A stretch of 64,000 nt of DNA. Origin: Micrasema longulum (taxonomy: Eukaryota; Arthropoda; Insecta; Trichoptera; Brachycentridae). Location: assembly GCA_022494885.1 (NCBI GenBank), contig JAGVSM010001327.1, positions 1-64,000 of the forward strand. The letters are read 5' to 3'. A program made the translations under genes and the position numbers. Shown one piece after another: positions 41,410 through 52,228 of the stretch. Each line of letters begins with the position of its first letter. Position 1 is the stretch's first letter. The notes beneath the pieces are model-generated. The model saw only the letters and a list, made by a program, of their open reading frames with translations. It had not been told where the DNA came from and made no database searches.

Positions 41410-41453
41410 ACCAGTCTGAAGGTGCCCATTAGAGGGTGAAAGCGCTAATTGGT
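41410..41453 (+). ncRNA. Hammerhead ribozyme candidate 3' of a Penelope-like ORF
   Basis: ACCAGT (41410-41415) pairs with ATTGGT (41448-41453); core CTGAAGG, where the last base should be A; one extra T; helix II GCCC/GGGT with loop ATTAGA; GAA; AGCGCT self-complementary helix III; A before the cleavage point. Six helix I pairs include one wobble. The A9-to-G change probably lowers or removes activity. Confidence 0.65.
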
Positions 41454-41869
41454 CAAACAAATAAGTGGAAGTGTATCGAGTATTTTTAAAATTATAAACT
41501 TGTATGTAAATATAAGTTATTACATCATTAAAAAGTTTTGTAATAAAATACTGAATGTATAAATCCCCTAGGGACTTAAATATTTGTTTACAATCCACCA
41601 AAGACGAGAAATCGATTTATGGAATAAATAAATCTAGGTTAATTCTGCTGTTCAATTTATCATTACTGTGTTATTGTATAATTTTGAAGACCTTTTTTTC
41701 CTCAAACACGTTCCACACTTAATTAAAATTTTGACATATACTATTTTTGATGGGTGGATTTAACGGTATATTTGCATTTTTGTTCTTTATATGGTTTATA
41801 TCGACGCTGGAAAGGAAAAAGTTACCAAGCGACCTTTTCTTTTTTCCCTTTTCTTTCCATATGAGAAAA

Positions 41870-42690
41870 TGTTCCTTGTGTATGTCCATCTTCAAGTATT
41901 TGTTGGATTTGGTCATGCCATGTCTTTCTCGGTCTTCCCGTTTTCTGCATCCATCAACATTCGCATCGTCGATCCTTTGAGCCGTTCCTTCGCTGCCCGT
42001 TCACTCTACCAAACCAACGCAGAGCTCCTTTCTTGATTTTGTCGATAATGCTTATCTCAGCCTTACATAATGTGCGGATCTCGACATTTGTGCATCTAAA
42101 AAATAAATATTTGGGTTCTTATAATTTACGCAAATATTTAATTTTGAGGGCCATTTTCAACGAGTTGTAAATAACTCACTATTAAAAAATGGGAATCAAG
42201 TTGGGTTAGAGTGGGATTCGAACCACGGACCTTTGATCTGTGAGTCCGAGACACTAGCCACGGGACCACAACCCGATTCTATCCCGACCATACATAGTTT
42301 TACCACACATTCGCCTGAGAGATCGCATTTTGACAAAATTCAGCCTACTTTCATCCCTGTTTTTTCAAGTCTATACATCAGGGTTGAGACCAGGACTCCA
42401 TTGTGAACTGCTAATTTTGCCTCTTGCGAGGTTTATTTATGTGCACCATTCACCCTTTTCCCGGCACTCACCCTCCTTTCAATATCTTTCTCAGTCATTC
42501 CATCCCTAGTAAACATACTTCCCAGATACACAAATTCCTCTACTTTTTTTAGTATAACCCCATTCACAGTGATTTCACATTTAGTCATACTTTCATTTCA
42601 TTCAAAAACCATCACATTCGATTTATCGACATTCATCAGCAAATCGCTTCCCTTGCATACATCGTAGACCTTTGTTACCAAGAAACAACA
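41870..42690 (-). pseudogene. LINE ORF2 relic with a SINE inside
   Basis: The minus strand shows a family also at 31283, 33640 and 53645: the post-RT segment (ATGCAGAAAACGGGAAGACC, CATGCCATGTC reversed) and, at 42440-42690, RT-side pieces (LLMNVDK-like, NGVILKK, YTYVGSMFT-like signs broken by stops). Interrupted at about 42098-42283 by a SINE. Heavily damaged. Confidence 0.55.
42098..42283 (-). mobile_element. SINE, minus strand, copy 1
   Basis: The reverse complement starts ATCGGGTTGTGGTCCCGTGG and has B box GGTTCGAATCCCAC, then a body ending with GCGTAAATTATAAGAACCC. It matches 42850-43034 almost throughout. It interrupts the LINE relic. Confidence 0.75.
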
Positions 42691-42849
42691 TTGTGCCTAT
42701 TAAACTTTGGTTTTAATAAAATAAGTATGCCCATTTCTGTCATATTTTCAGTGGCGCAAATAGTGCAAGATGGTCTCAGTAATATAAGTAGACCCTTTTC
42801 TTTTATTCATCGATTGTTAAAAATAGTATAAAGTTTTTTTTTTTTTTTT

Positions 42850-43034
42850 TTAAAAAAAGAAATATTTGCGTTCTTATGATTTACCCAAATATTTAATTTT
42901 GAGGGCCATTTTCAACGAGTTGTAAATAACTCACTATTAGAAAATGGGAATCAAGTTGGGGTAAAGTGGGATTCGAACCACAGACCTTTGGTCCGTGAGT
43001 CCGAGACACTAGCCACAGGACCACAACCCGATTC
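42850..43034 (-). mobile_element. SINE, minus strand, copy 2
   Basis: Same family and direction as the copy 750 bases to the left, with B box GGTTCGAATCCCAC and A box TGTGGTCCTGTGGCTAG. A T-rich/A-rich run (42835-42860) marks the tail side. Confidence 0.75.
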
Positions 43035-43089
43035 AAAGTTGATTCTGGTAGTGTACGTAGACTCGGTTCGGTCCCATCTTTAATGGTTC

Positions 43090-43725
43090 TGTAACGTACG
43101 CGTTACCATGTGTGCGCTGGTTCGTCTGCCACAGTCAGGCTTCCCGGCGTAAACGAGAAGCCACCCTCCCAGACAGAGTCAAAGACAAAATCAGAAGTTA
43201 GGGGCACAACTGCGCCGACCGCAAGTTAACCTCAATAGCCCTGAAAAGGACTTTCCACCCGGTCCAAGTGGAGAACTCAATAAAACGTGTCTGAACTGTT
43301 CAGAGTTAGGAACTCAACTGGTTTATTATGGCGAAATACACGCCTTATAAAGCGATGCGCGTCGGGCTTCGTGAGTCAGCCGTCCCACCCGCTCCGGCTT
43401 CCTTGGAGTGGTGGGGGTAGCTCACCCCCACCACTCGCTATATGTCGCCGGCCGCAGGTGGCGTAAATACGGGCGCCTAGCGCCTGTATGGGCTATTTCG
43501 TCGGCAGCCGCGACGCGCGCAACATGATGATTACAAATTTATATTTAAATATTCTACGGCTATATTTTGCCCCGGTATTACTGAGGCCAGGCTCGAAAGT
43601 GAATAATTTATCTTTATTGGGAGCCTAGCGCTCAGTCCTACATATACCGGGGCTTCTAGCTAGTTTATTTTATTATATTTTATACAGTTACATATTTTAT
43701 CAATTTACAATACGCATCCGGAACA
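43090..43725 (+). mobile_element. Solo LTR, copy 2
   Basis: Begins TGTAACGTACGCGTTACCA and ends GCATCCGGAACA. GGTTC stands on both sides (43085-43089 and 43726-43730), a perfect 5-base target duplication. AATAAA lies near 43275. A strong GC hairpin (GTGGTGGGGGTAGCTC and its partner) sits at about 43410-43440. Same family and direction as the LTR at 37772, with about 80% similarity by eye in the matching parts. Confidence 0.88.
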
Positions 43726-43730
43726 GGTTC

Positions 43731-44865
43731 TATATCTGGAATATTTATCTTATTTGTATAAATGTGGTTACGCAGATGAAATCATCTGTAAATAACAGGG
43801 GCGAATGCTCCTTATAATCGATTACATGCAGCTTACCATATTTTTTTGACATCAAAAGTAATGTTTTATGTTAAAGGAAAAAACACATCACCAAAAAAAT
43901 ATATTACTTTTCTTGGGTAAGTAAATTTACATCATATTCCTTTATTCCATACAGCGACCAGTTGCGCCTCTATTGGCCAAAATTACTACTACTGGATTAC
44001 ACAAGATTACTCGGCTGACTTAAATACACTAACTCAAATATGTCTTTAAACCTAAAATTTTACAATCTTGTTCGAAAAATTACACTTGCAATTACAGTAA
44101 AATCTTGCAGCTTTCATTAATGCAATTTAGTCTTTCAATACTTTGTCATAAGGACTAGTATTCTTTAAAATACATCAATTTGACTTACGACAGTCTAAGG
44201 GAGGTGACAATATACGCACTCGTTATGTGTGAGAAAGAGATAACGAATATATTTTGTATGTCTTAACACGGAAGTTACAATAATAAGTAAGTAATTAACC
44301 ATACTTATGTTTCGGTGGTTTGAAAGTAAATTTGCTTTAAAATAAATTAATATTTTGATATTTTAATCGAAACGAATTGATATTTCAATCCATTATATAG
44401 TATAAATCCTTTAGTGGGTTTTAAAAAGCAAAGATTCGCTAATTGTTTTTTAATTGTAATTCGTTTTTGTGCATACGATGACAGTTGAATATTGTAGGTT
44501 ATTCTTCAGTATCCATTTAAACTTTAAAAATTCAGTTAGAGTTATGATAAAAACGTTACTAGTGTATAGTGTTAAGAATAAATGTATTATGAAGAATTAT
44601 AAAATGTTTAACTTATGTTGGTTTGTGAATAATAATGTGATAAAAAAGTCGATGAAACAATGATTCTTAAAACGTAATTAATGTTTTGTTTGGTGAACTT
44701 TCGTACTCCGTAAGGAATACTTTTAAATTATTTAGTGTTTATCTCATTTATTAAGAAATAGTGTTTTATTTCAAGACAAGTTACAATAGTCTGACTTAAC
44801 CAAAGATGCACCGGTACGCTAATAAATTATCCAGGTTTATTAATGACTTTTTCGGCGCTCAACTC
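43731..44865. other. No feature seen
   Basis: About 1.1 kb of AT-rich DNA without coding, repeat or structured signal that I can support. Confidence 0.5.
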
Positions 44866-44869
44866 AACA

Positions 44870-44955
44870 CACGCGATAGCTGCGCGGATGGGTCGTTGCT
44901 TTCTAATGACGAAGGCGGGGGTTCGTATCCTTTGGGGGTTCCATTTTTTTTTTTG
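44870..44955 (+). mobile_element. Possible tRNA-like SINE head
   Basis: GATAGCTGCGCGGATGGG looks like an A box region, and GGGGGTTCGTATCC looks like a B box. A T11-type run follows. No other copy is in the window, so the call is weak. 44960-45740 shows nothing else. Confidence 0.3.
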
Positions 44956-45743
44956 CAATTATGTTTTTTTAAATTGTGTTCTTTAAATCAAATGTTTGTG
45001 CTACATTAAAAAATATTTTTAAACCTATAATATTAGAAGTCAGTGTTTGATTTCTAATATTTTAAGTTTAAATATGGAGTTCTACAAAATAAACACAAAA
45101 TCAATCATTAAATCAAGAAAATATTTTTACTGAAACTATTTTCTTTTATTATTTATCATTTATCAAATATATAATAATTATTTATCAAATATAAAATAGA
45201 CTTGTTTTTTATATGCCATACTACCGCTATGGACATTATATCAGAATTTTCTTAGCTTACCAATTTAAAAACTCACCGCTCGCCACTGGTAAATAATAAC
45301 CCATTTTGCAAAATATGAGTTCTGTAGCCGAATAATTGGGTTTTTAATAATGTTTTTTTGCTCTCCCGAAGAGTTACACTTTTGCAGTTACTCATATGTC
45401 CGCTCATCAAAGATATATTACCGCCATCTATTTACCAAACCACTCGAAGTAGGTAGGTGATTACAATAAATATTATAAAAAAACCACGGTAAATATTATA
45501 AGTGTATATTTATATTATTAATACTTCCGACACAGTCATGAGTAAGAACTTTATCTAGGTTATGGTTTCCTGTTCTAGTTTGTTTAATTCTGTGTTTACA
45601 GAAGGCTTAACAATCGTAAAAATACAACACTTTTAATCACCAATGTTTTACGCAAACCTTATCACGTTTCCAGCCACTTGATTGTTATTTCACGATTTTA
45701 TAAGCATTTTAAACCGATGCATAAAATGATGGTCTAGAACAGC

Positions 45744-46884
45744 GCTGTCCAACTTCTTTTAGGCCGTGGGCTATTTTTTCTTTAGCAAACATTTCAGAGG
45801 CCAAAGAGAATAGGTATGTTAGTAAAAAGTCAGTTAATATCAATTCGAAAGTTTTTTTAAATTTTTTTATTTTTTTATTTTATTTTCTTTTATTCAGGAA
45901 ACATACAGTACAGTTACAAAGTTTAATATTTTACACAACTAGACTAAATTCTAATGGACCAGTGAAGTTTCCATATTAAAAAGCAATTATATGTAAGGTT
46001 AATTATGAAAGTATAAAAAAGAGAAGGAAAAGGAAAAACATAAATGAAAGTTGTTTAAAAATTAAAATTAAAGTGAAAAAAAGATATTTTAAAGTTTGTA
46101 GTAAGTATTTACAAATGGAAATAATATTGAAAGTGAAGAAAATTTGTAAGAGTAATTAAAAATTAAGAATGGAAATAAAGAATGAAAAACATGCTCAGAT
46201 GTAAAAATAAAATAAAATAATATAACATTTTTTTAAAAAAGGAAAAACATAAATATACACATATTTATTTTAAGGGATTCAAATAAACGATGAGAAGAAT
46301 CTTTAAGTGAAATATAAGACAATAAATTTAGGCCAATTTAAAAAACATCTTCAAAATTAATGACACATTATAGTAAGAGCAGCAATATATTGATTTTATT
46401 AACATATATAATATAAGTAATTAAAAGTAGTTTAAAAGTATAAAAACATGCCAATGCAGCAGAGAAAAAAGAAAAAATAAAGAAGGAATAACAAGTATAG
46501 CAATATTATCTTATTTGTACACAAAATAACACATAACTAGGAATAATAAAAACAGAATAATAATTACATTCACAAAGCAAAGATTATACTCATATTTATA
46601 AAAATGGCGCTACATAAGTTATTCATAATAATAATTATAAGTTAGTCAATGGGAGCATTGTGGCCGTAGTTGTTGAGCACCAATTTCTTGAATGTCAATA
46701 TCAACTTTGCTGTGGTAAGTGTGATTATATTTTCAAGCGTGGAGTCCTTCAAGCTGTTTTTGTAATTTGATTTGATGTATTTCATGTCAGAGAAAGCACG
46801 CTCGCAGATACATGTACTTCGAAAATATAAAATTTTCACGCGCTTTAACCGAGCCGGACGGAAGGGGGGATGCGAATCACCCAT
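45744..46884 (-). mobile_element. hAT transposon 3' part with dimerisation domain
   Basis: The left end CAGCGCTGTCCAACTTC matches the usual CAGxGxTGTCCAA start of hAT terminal repeats. At 46642-46884 the minus strand codes CICERAFSDMKYIKSNYKNS and LKDSTLENIITLTTAK, the C-terminal hAT dimerisation motif found in transposase-like zinc finger proteins. The catalytic region upstream is missing or unreadable. Between lie A-rich filler and an L2-type tail at 46600-46640. Confidence 0.7.
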
Positions 46885-47026
46885 AGAACGATATTAATTC
46901 AATACCTCAAGTATTATTAAAGCTAAAACATTTAAGTTTGTAAGTGAAAATTCTTGATGGAAGTTCATTGTAATTTATTATATAAATAAAAGACAAGTGA
47001 TACTTTAATCCACAAATTTGGAATAT

Positions 47027-47069
47027 CCAGTGAACGGTTTCATCGCTTTCGCGACATCTTCGAGACTGG
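47027..47069 (-). ncRNA. Hammerhead-like motif, variant core (P2 family)
   Basis: On minus: CCAGT pairs with ACTGG; core region CTCGAAGA instead of CTGAAGA; extra T; helix II GTCGC/GCGAT with a GAAA tetraloop; GAA; ACCGTT; C at the cleavage position. The same core change is found in the copy at 49773, so it predates their split. Activity is doubtful. Confidence 0.5.
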
Positions 47070-47737
47070 TATCTTTATTAAAGGGTTCAATATATTTATA
47101 CAAAACAGAGGTAAGGATAGAGAATTCAAAATTATATGAAAGCAAATTGAATAAAGTTATTTTTATCTTAAGGATCATTATAAAAAAAAAATTCTTAAAC
47201 TCATTAAAATAGCATTATAACAACTCATTAGTTAACCCGAAAAAATTTAAATATTTTCAATAATAAATATATAGACAAAAGACATGAACCTTTCTCTTAC
47301 TGTCCTAAATACACCCGTTTGTTACGGTGCTGTGTAGTCACTACACATTAAAAAAATAAGAGATTTAAAAGGGGAAAAATGGAATATTTATAGGGAATGG
47401 CTTTAATTTACCATAATTTAATTCAAATATGATAATATTTCAAATCTAACTGCTGAAAACATGAAAAAACCATTGGGTATCGCTAACGACTCGGGAAAAA
47501 CGTACACCCACGCCAACATCCCGAGAGCTACCGAGTAGCTATAAAGTACTGGACTTCGAGACTGACTGAGAGTATACTTTTGCTGATATTTGTAATTTAT
47601 CCCCGATTTCCGATAAAATGCTTTTTTTCGTGCCTAATAAGTACTTATTATTTAATAAAAAATTATTTCAGTTTATACGTAAATGTGTAATGGAGGAATA
47701 CTCAAAATCTAAACCCAATATTTATTATATTTATAAA

Positions 47738-47800
47738 GATATTATAGTTATTAGACGCAATGTGTATAGCTACACATCACCGGGGAGGGAGGGTTAATAG
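47738..47800 (+). repeat. Short repeat shared with 60168-60228
   Basis: ATTATAGTTATTAGACGCAA and CACATCACCGGGGAGGGAG recur with few changes at 60168-60228, where they precede a foldback element. 47250-47730 and 47800-48360 hold no other supported feature. Confidence 0.45.
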
Positions 47801-48363
47801 CTTAGCAACCAATCTTTTTGCTTAGATATCAAACATATCTGTAAATTTTATGTTCTCTTTATTAGTTTAAGATTACTCCCAATAACAAAAAATAAATTGT
47901 GAGGTCCGAAGGGGCAATATTTCTAGGTGGCCGAGATCATAATCAACTGAGGGCCGAATTCTGTAGCATGTAACACACGGCAATAGTCGCTAGTTATTTT
48001 TAAATGCTGGTAGTTTTCCCTACAGAGCTTGCTTAGCCATAGGTTACAAACAACACGACCAAAAGAATACGTTATTTTGTCCATCGATAAATTCAAATCT
48101 GCATACAATGAGTGAGTCAGACAGGCTGCCATCATTGTCAAGCTTAAGAGTGAAAATTCCAAGGAAAACATAATGCAATGAGTCGAGCTGTATTTCTGAT
48201 CCCATGGTTCACAGATCCAAACCACATTTTGTCACTTGATACTGTTTTCTATAGTGTCTAATAAAATATTTCATTGGCTATTAATGTTCGTTTTGTCTTG
48301 TCGTATCACGGCAGATGAGGAATACAGTTCTGTGCGCACAATAGAACCAGAATCCTGGACAAG

Positions 48364-48421
48364 ACGAGGTGAGATTCATCTGGTTGAATTATTTCACCTA
48401 CTAGGCAACGCCTGAAATATT
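48364..48421 (+). repeat. Rep-A 3' fragment
   Basis: GAGATTCATCTGGTTGAATT and CACCTACTAGGCAACGCCTG belong to the end of Rep-A. It directly precedes the M1 MITE copy. Confidence 0.55.
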
Positions 48422-48588
48422 TTATTTTTTTCACATCCTGTGGTGGTATTCTGAATCTTCTCTATCACCTAGAGAGTGGTTAATTCGGGAATACTTTTTG
48501 CGCGCATCTAAACTTTGCTTCTATGCCCACACTGATAATTAAACGTCAAACGAATACGAACATGTGAAACTAAAGATGAAAATTTTAA

Positions 48589-48762
48589 ATTATTATGAAA
48601 ATAAAACTTTGTTATCAGTGTTACACAATTTTATTCTTTTACAAGAACACAACTATAGTTTCGGGAGAGCACTCCTCCCATCGACGGGTGATATAAAACA
48701 AGTTTTATTTTCATAATAATTTATAATGAAGTGTTACGAAGTGAATGCCGATTCAATTAAAA
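48589..48762 (-). mobile_element. Small Penelope-like terminal-repeat insertion with target duplication
   Basis: ATGAAAATTTTAA flanks both sides (48576-48588 and 48763-48775). Comparison with M1 copy 1, which lacks it, shows a clean insertion. The insert has inverted ends (TATTATGAAAATAAAACT and AGTTTTATTTTCATAATA) and a hammerhead-like motif between. Its size and shape match the other inverted pairs here. Confidence 0.65.
48648..48691 (-). ncRNA. Hammerhead-like motif in the small insertion
   Basis: Minus strand: CAC pairs with GTG for a short helix I; core TCGATGG (consensus CTGANGA, so changed at several places); helix II GGGAG/CTCCC with a seven-base loop; GAA; ACTATAGT self-complementary helix III. 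Architecture kept, core weak. Confidence 0.4.
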
Positions 48763-49282
48763 ATGAAAATTTTAATTTATACCATTATTGCGACCTTAAG
48801 CATTACCCAAAACACTTAATTAGGTTGAATGGGCCAAACTGTATTTGTTTTTTTTTTTTCATTTTTCATCAGTTTTATACACCATTTGACGTTTAATCAT
48901 CAGTGTAGCCATTTTATGAAGCAAAATTTTGTTGCATTAAAAAATAAAAATCCCAAAATTTACCACTCTTTAGGGGGTAAAGAAGATTCAGAATACCAAC
49001 CCTGGTAAGTTTATTTTGACGGATAATTGTTTATTGATATTTTTTTAGAGTAAAGCAATTTTATAGCGATGTTTTTGTTACTCTCAAAGTGCATATGATT
49101 TATTTTATTAATAAGTTGCTTTTATCAGAAGAAAATTAAGTCAAAACTGACCTTATGTAAATTAAAAAACAAATCAAAGTCAAAGATAAAATCAGATATT
49201 TTTTTATCAAACATTCGAATACACCGTATGATCTTGTATGATATGAAGTTACAAATACTTTTATCAGCATTTGTATTACATG

Positions 49283-49462
49283 GTTCAGGCGTTGCCTAGT
49301 AGGTAATTTGGTTCAGCCGGATGAATCTCACCCGCATAATAAAGGTTTCAGCTCCTTTACTTAACAAAAGTCAACAGATTGAAGGGTTGAGGAAATGTGG
49401 ATGTTCAAACATGGGCAGAATGGTGAATGGTACACAGTGTGTAAAGTGGCCACTTAAACCAA
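49283..49462 (-). repeat. Rep-A copy
   Basis: CAGGCGTTGCCTAGTAGG, ATAATAAAGGTTTCAGCTCC and CAGTGTGTAAAGTGGCCACT follow the Rep-A order on the minus strand. Ends at AAACC before a Rep-A tail piece. Confidence 0.7.
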
Positions 49463-49511
49463 ATGTTTTCCCTCTGTTGCAATAAATTTAAAAATAAATT
49501 ATTTTTGTCTC

Positions 49512-49690
49512 AAAGATCATTAACAAAGTGTTTCATCTTAACTAATGAGTTGACATAATGATATTTCTAATAAGTTTTAGTATTAAGTAAAAAAAATAAT
49601 AAAAACAATACTTAAACTCATTAAAATATGATTATATCAACTCATTAGTTAACCTGAAATACTTTGTTAATGATCCTTAAGACAAAAATA
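49512..49690. repeat. Imperfect palindrome
   Basis: AAGATCATTAACAAAGTG ... and its partner CTTTGTTAATGATCCTTAAG face each other around about 49600, with CTAATGAGTTGA and TCAACTCATTAG inside. It belongs to the P2 inverted system. Confidence 0.55.
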
Positions 49691-49772
49691 ATTTAATTTA
49701 ATTTACTCTCACATAATTTTGAATTCTCTATCCTTACCTCTGTTTTGTATAAATACATTGAACTTCTCAATA

Positions 49773-49815
49773 CCAATCTCGAAGATGTCGCGAAAGCAAT
49801 GAAACCGGTCACTCG
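49773..49815 (+). ncRNA. Hammerhead-like motif, variant core (P2 family)
   Basis: Aligns to the motif at 47027 in reverse direction: CTCGAAGA, then T, GTCGC/GCAAT helix II with a GAAA loop, GAAACCGGTC. Helix I is weakened (CCAAT versus ACTCG). Probably inactive. Confidence 0.45.
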
Positions 49816-50027
49816 ATATTCCAAATTTGTGGATTGAAGTATCACACATCTTTTATTTCTATAATAAATATATTACAATGAACTTCCATCGAGAATTTTC
49901 ACTTACAAACTTAAATGTTTCCAGTTAGTACTTTCATAAATGGAAATAAAATTTTAATTAAAAGAAAACTTAGTGATCAAAAAGTAAGAATTAAAATAAA
50001 TAAGAATAAAAAAACATTTAAGTTTAT

Positions 50028-50262
50028 TTCAACAGAGAGGGAAAACACTTTTGAGAAGGGATATGGAAGTCTAGGCATTTACAGGGCTTATGACCTGTCA
50101 TTGGCTGGTTTTAGTGGCCACTTTACACACTGTGTAACATTCACCATTCTGCCCGTGTTTAAACATCCACATTTGCTCTTATATATATAATTCAAATATG
50201 ATCAACTCCCTAGGGAGGAAATCCAGCCAGTCTGCAAGCATTTGGACATAATCAAACATTGT
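50028..50262 (+). repeat. Rep-A copy
   Basis: GAGAAGGGATATGGAAGTCT, GGGCTTATGACCTGTCATTG and CTCCCTAGGGAGGAAATCC. The middle part of the consensus is deleted. Confidence 0.7.
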
Positions 50263-50537
50263 TGAATAAGACTTAATCTTGAGCAAAATCCCGCGCTGCT
50301 TCAGAGGTAGTTTGTTATAAAAATTGTGGAACTTATATAAAGTTTATATTTGAAGCACTAAGTTTGTGGTTATTCATAATAATAAAATAAATAAGAAAAC
50401 TTTGTTTTTAACCACTAATTCTAATTCATTTGTTACGTAAACCTTATATAAAACTTATATAAAGTTAATATTTGAAGCACTAACTATGTGGTTATTCATT
50501 AGTTACGTAAACCTAATTCTAATTCATTAGTTACGTA

Positions 50538-50580
50538 AACCTTGACGAAGAAGCTTGTTTGCTTTGAAACTGGTCGGTAG
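50538..50580 (+). ncRNA. Decayed hammerhead-like motif
   Basis: ACC and GGT form a short helix I; core TTGACGA (first base changed); extra A; helix II GAAGC/GCTTT with loop TTGTTT; GAAACTGGTC. The flanks GTTACGTAAACC and TTAGTGGTTA recur nearby, suggesting another Penelope-like terminal-repeat family. Confidence 0.45.
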
Positions 50581-50617
50581 AAAATAAAAATTAGTGGTTA
50601 AAAACAATTGATTATAT

Positions 50618-50796
50618 AAATAAAAGACGAGTGATATCCACAAATTTGGAATATCCAGTGACCGCGAAAGCGATGACACCGGTCACTGGATATTCCAAAT
50701 TTGTGGATTAAAGTATCACTCGTCTTTTATTTATGAAATAAATTATAATGAACTTCCATCAAGAATTTTCACTTACAAACTTAAATGTTTTGGTTA
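50618..50796. mobile_element. P2 terminal repeat with short inverted head
   Basis: TCCACAAATTTGGAATATCC at 50638 and its reverse complement at 50685 flank CCAGTGACC, GCGAAAGCGATGA and ACCGGTCACTGG, forming a near-perfect hairpin. The right side continues as a full P2 arm to 50796. A hammerhead remnant (GACAC in place of GAAAC) lies inside. 50800-51400 shows no further supported feature. Confidence 0.6.
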
Positions 50797-51404
50797 AAAA
50801 TAAAGTTGTTTTATTTATTTTATTATTGTGGAACTTATTCGGTATCCACTGCTCTAATACCAGCAGAGTATTATTACTGCACTACTGGTGTTTTAGAACA
50901 AGCTATTTCAGTAACGGTATACCGGAGGACTCAAATGTTTTTAGCATGAATAGAATCTGAATATATGAACAAAATGACATTCATAACTCAATTTTGCAAA
51001 AAATGTGACTTCCAGCCTTTCAGCTTTAAGGTTCAGATATACATATATTATATAAACAAGATAAGAAAGCCAATATTCTTGTTGAAGAATGGCGGACAAA
51101 TATTATGTTTTTATGGCGATTCAACTCTCGTGTTGATACGTGCAGTCAAACCATAACACTCCACACATAGAACAATAACAATCTGTAGATATTGTATGTT
51201 AGCGCGAGTAACAACCAAAAACCTCCAATTATCAAACTATGAATCATCTTCGTTGATCGTGCCCATCGATTTTTCTAAAGAAGAGTAATGATCCCCCGCA
51301 ACTGTAATTTTTTAATTTAGGAATAATGAAATTGGCATTTGAGGATATTAACAGTAAACTTAGAAATCTCCGTTGAAGGAGTTACTGAGATATTTATATA
51401 TATA

Positions 51405-52220
51405 CAGTGAAACCTCTATCTATCATTTTTAAAGGGACTTATGGAAATAAACTATGAATGCGGGAATAAGAGGTCAATACACAAGGAGATAAGATCGGGT
51501 AAAGATACCGCCCTGGCAATCTGCATTACCATTGGCAGGTTCAAATTCTAAAAAAGATAAAAGTTTGTATTTAAATAAAATTAGAAAGCAGAACAAAAAC
51601 AAATAAATATTAAAGTTTATTGCATTGGAAATAATCTTTCACAGACGTTTGATTTTTTACTGTTTTATTTCCGTAAGTCAACATTATATATTCGGCTTTG
51701 CAAATAATATTTTTTTCGGCATCAGTTATTGAATGTGAGTAGTAGAATGTTTTTAATCTTTCGAAGATAGTGCATGCTTCTGAAAATGAAGGTACGGGCG
51801 GCAGGTCCTCTTCATCAATATCGACCTCTTCAGCTGTCTGCTTCAACCTTGCATCACAAGCTCTCGATAGTTTCTATCCCACACGCTGGGATATTGTCAT
51901 CAAATGTAACAAAATTGTTGAAATTCGTCTGTGTATCAAGTCTTAACCAATCATCTTCAGAAACCTTAACTTGTTCTAATTGTTGTTATATCTCTCTTTC
52001 TCTTTTGCACGTTCTGCGCATTAGAACATACACAAAATATTAAAATATGTCAAATACGCATCGTAATTCAAACGATGAATGCGGTAAAATGGTGGATAGA
52101 GAAACGATCGATGCAATCAATTTTTGCATGTTTTATATGAAATTATTTCGGAGCTGGAAGAAATAAATGACACATCCCGGAAAACGATTATTCGAGGAAC
52201 GATAGATAGAGGTTTCACTG
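51405..52220 (-). mobile_element. pogo/Tigger-like transposon, internally deleted
   Basis: Ends CAGTGAAACCTCTATCTATC and GATAGATAGAGGTTTCACTG are perfect 20-base inverted repeats, each next to TA. On the minus strand the C-terminal part of a transposase remains: EDDWLRLDTQTNFNNFVTF, a stop, then PSFSEACTIFERLKTFYYSH (jerky/Tigger C-terminal motif) with the end at about 51610. The DNA-binding and DDD domains are gone. Confidence 0.8.
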
Positions 52221-52228
52221 TATACATA

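Larger units (their letters stand above)
48432..49012. mobile_element. Long-TIR MITE, family M1, copy 2, with a nested insertion
   Basis: The left arm (GGTGGTATTCTGAATCTTC ... CACACTGATAATTAAACGTC) and right arm (GACGTTTAATCATCAGTGT ... GAAGATTCAGAATACC) are inverted partners of about 150 bases. It matches 13235-13640 outside the 174-base insertion at 48589-48762. Confidence 0.65.
46926..49920. mobile_element. Large inverted pair of Penelope-like repeats (family P2)
   Basis: 46926-47165 and 49680-49920 are reverse complements with several mismatches. Shared marks are ATCCACAAATTTGGAATATC and AAGTTTGTAAGTGAAAATTC. Each arm has a hammerhead-like motif, and a third arm lies at 50690-50796. A 45-base inner piece (AAACTCATTAAAATA...) is in direct, not inverted, order in the two arms. 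The 2.5 kb interior contains other insertions (Rep-A, M1 MITE) and no Penelope ORF. Confidence 0.6.

Noticed and set aside
47923..48225. 100-codon frame on the minus strand
   Set aside because: No recognisable domain, no splice or codon signal; sits in the interior of the P2 inverted pair among repeats.
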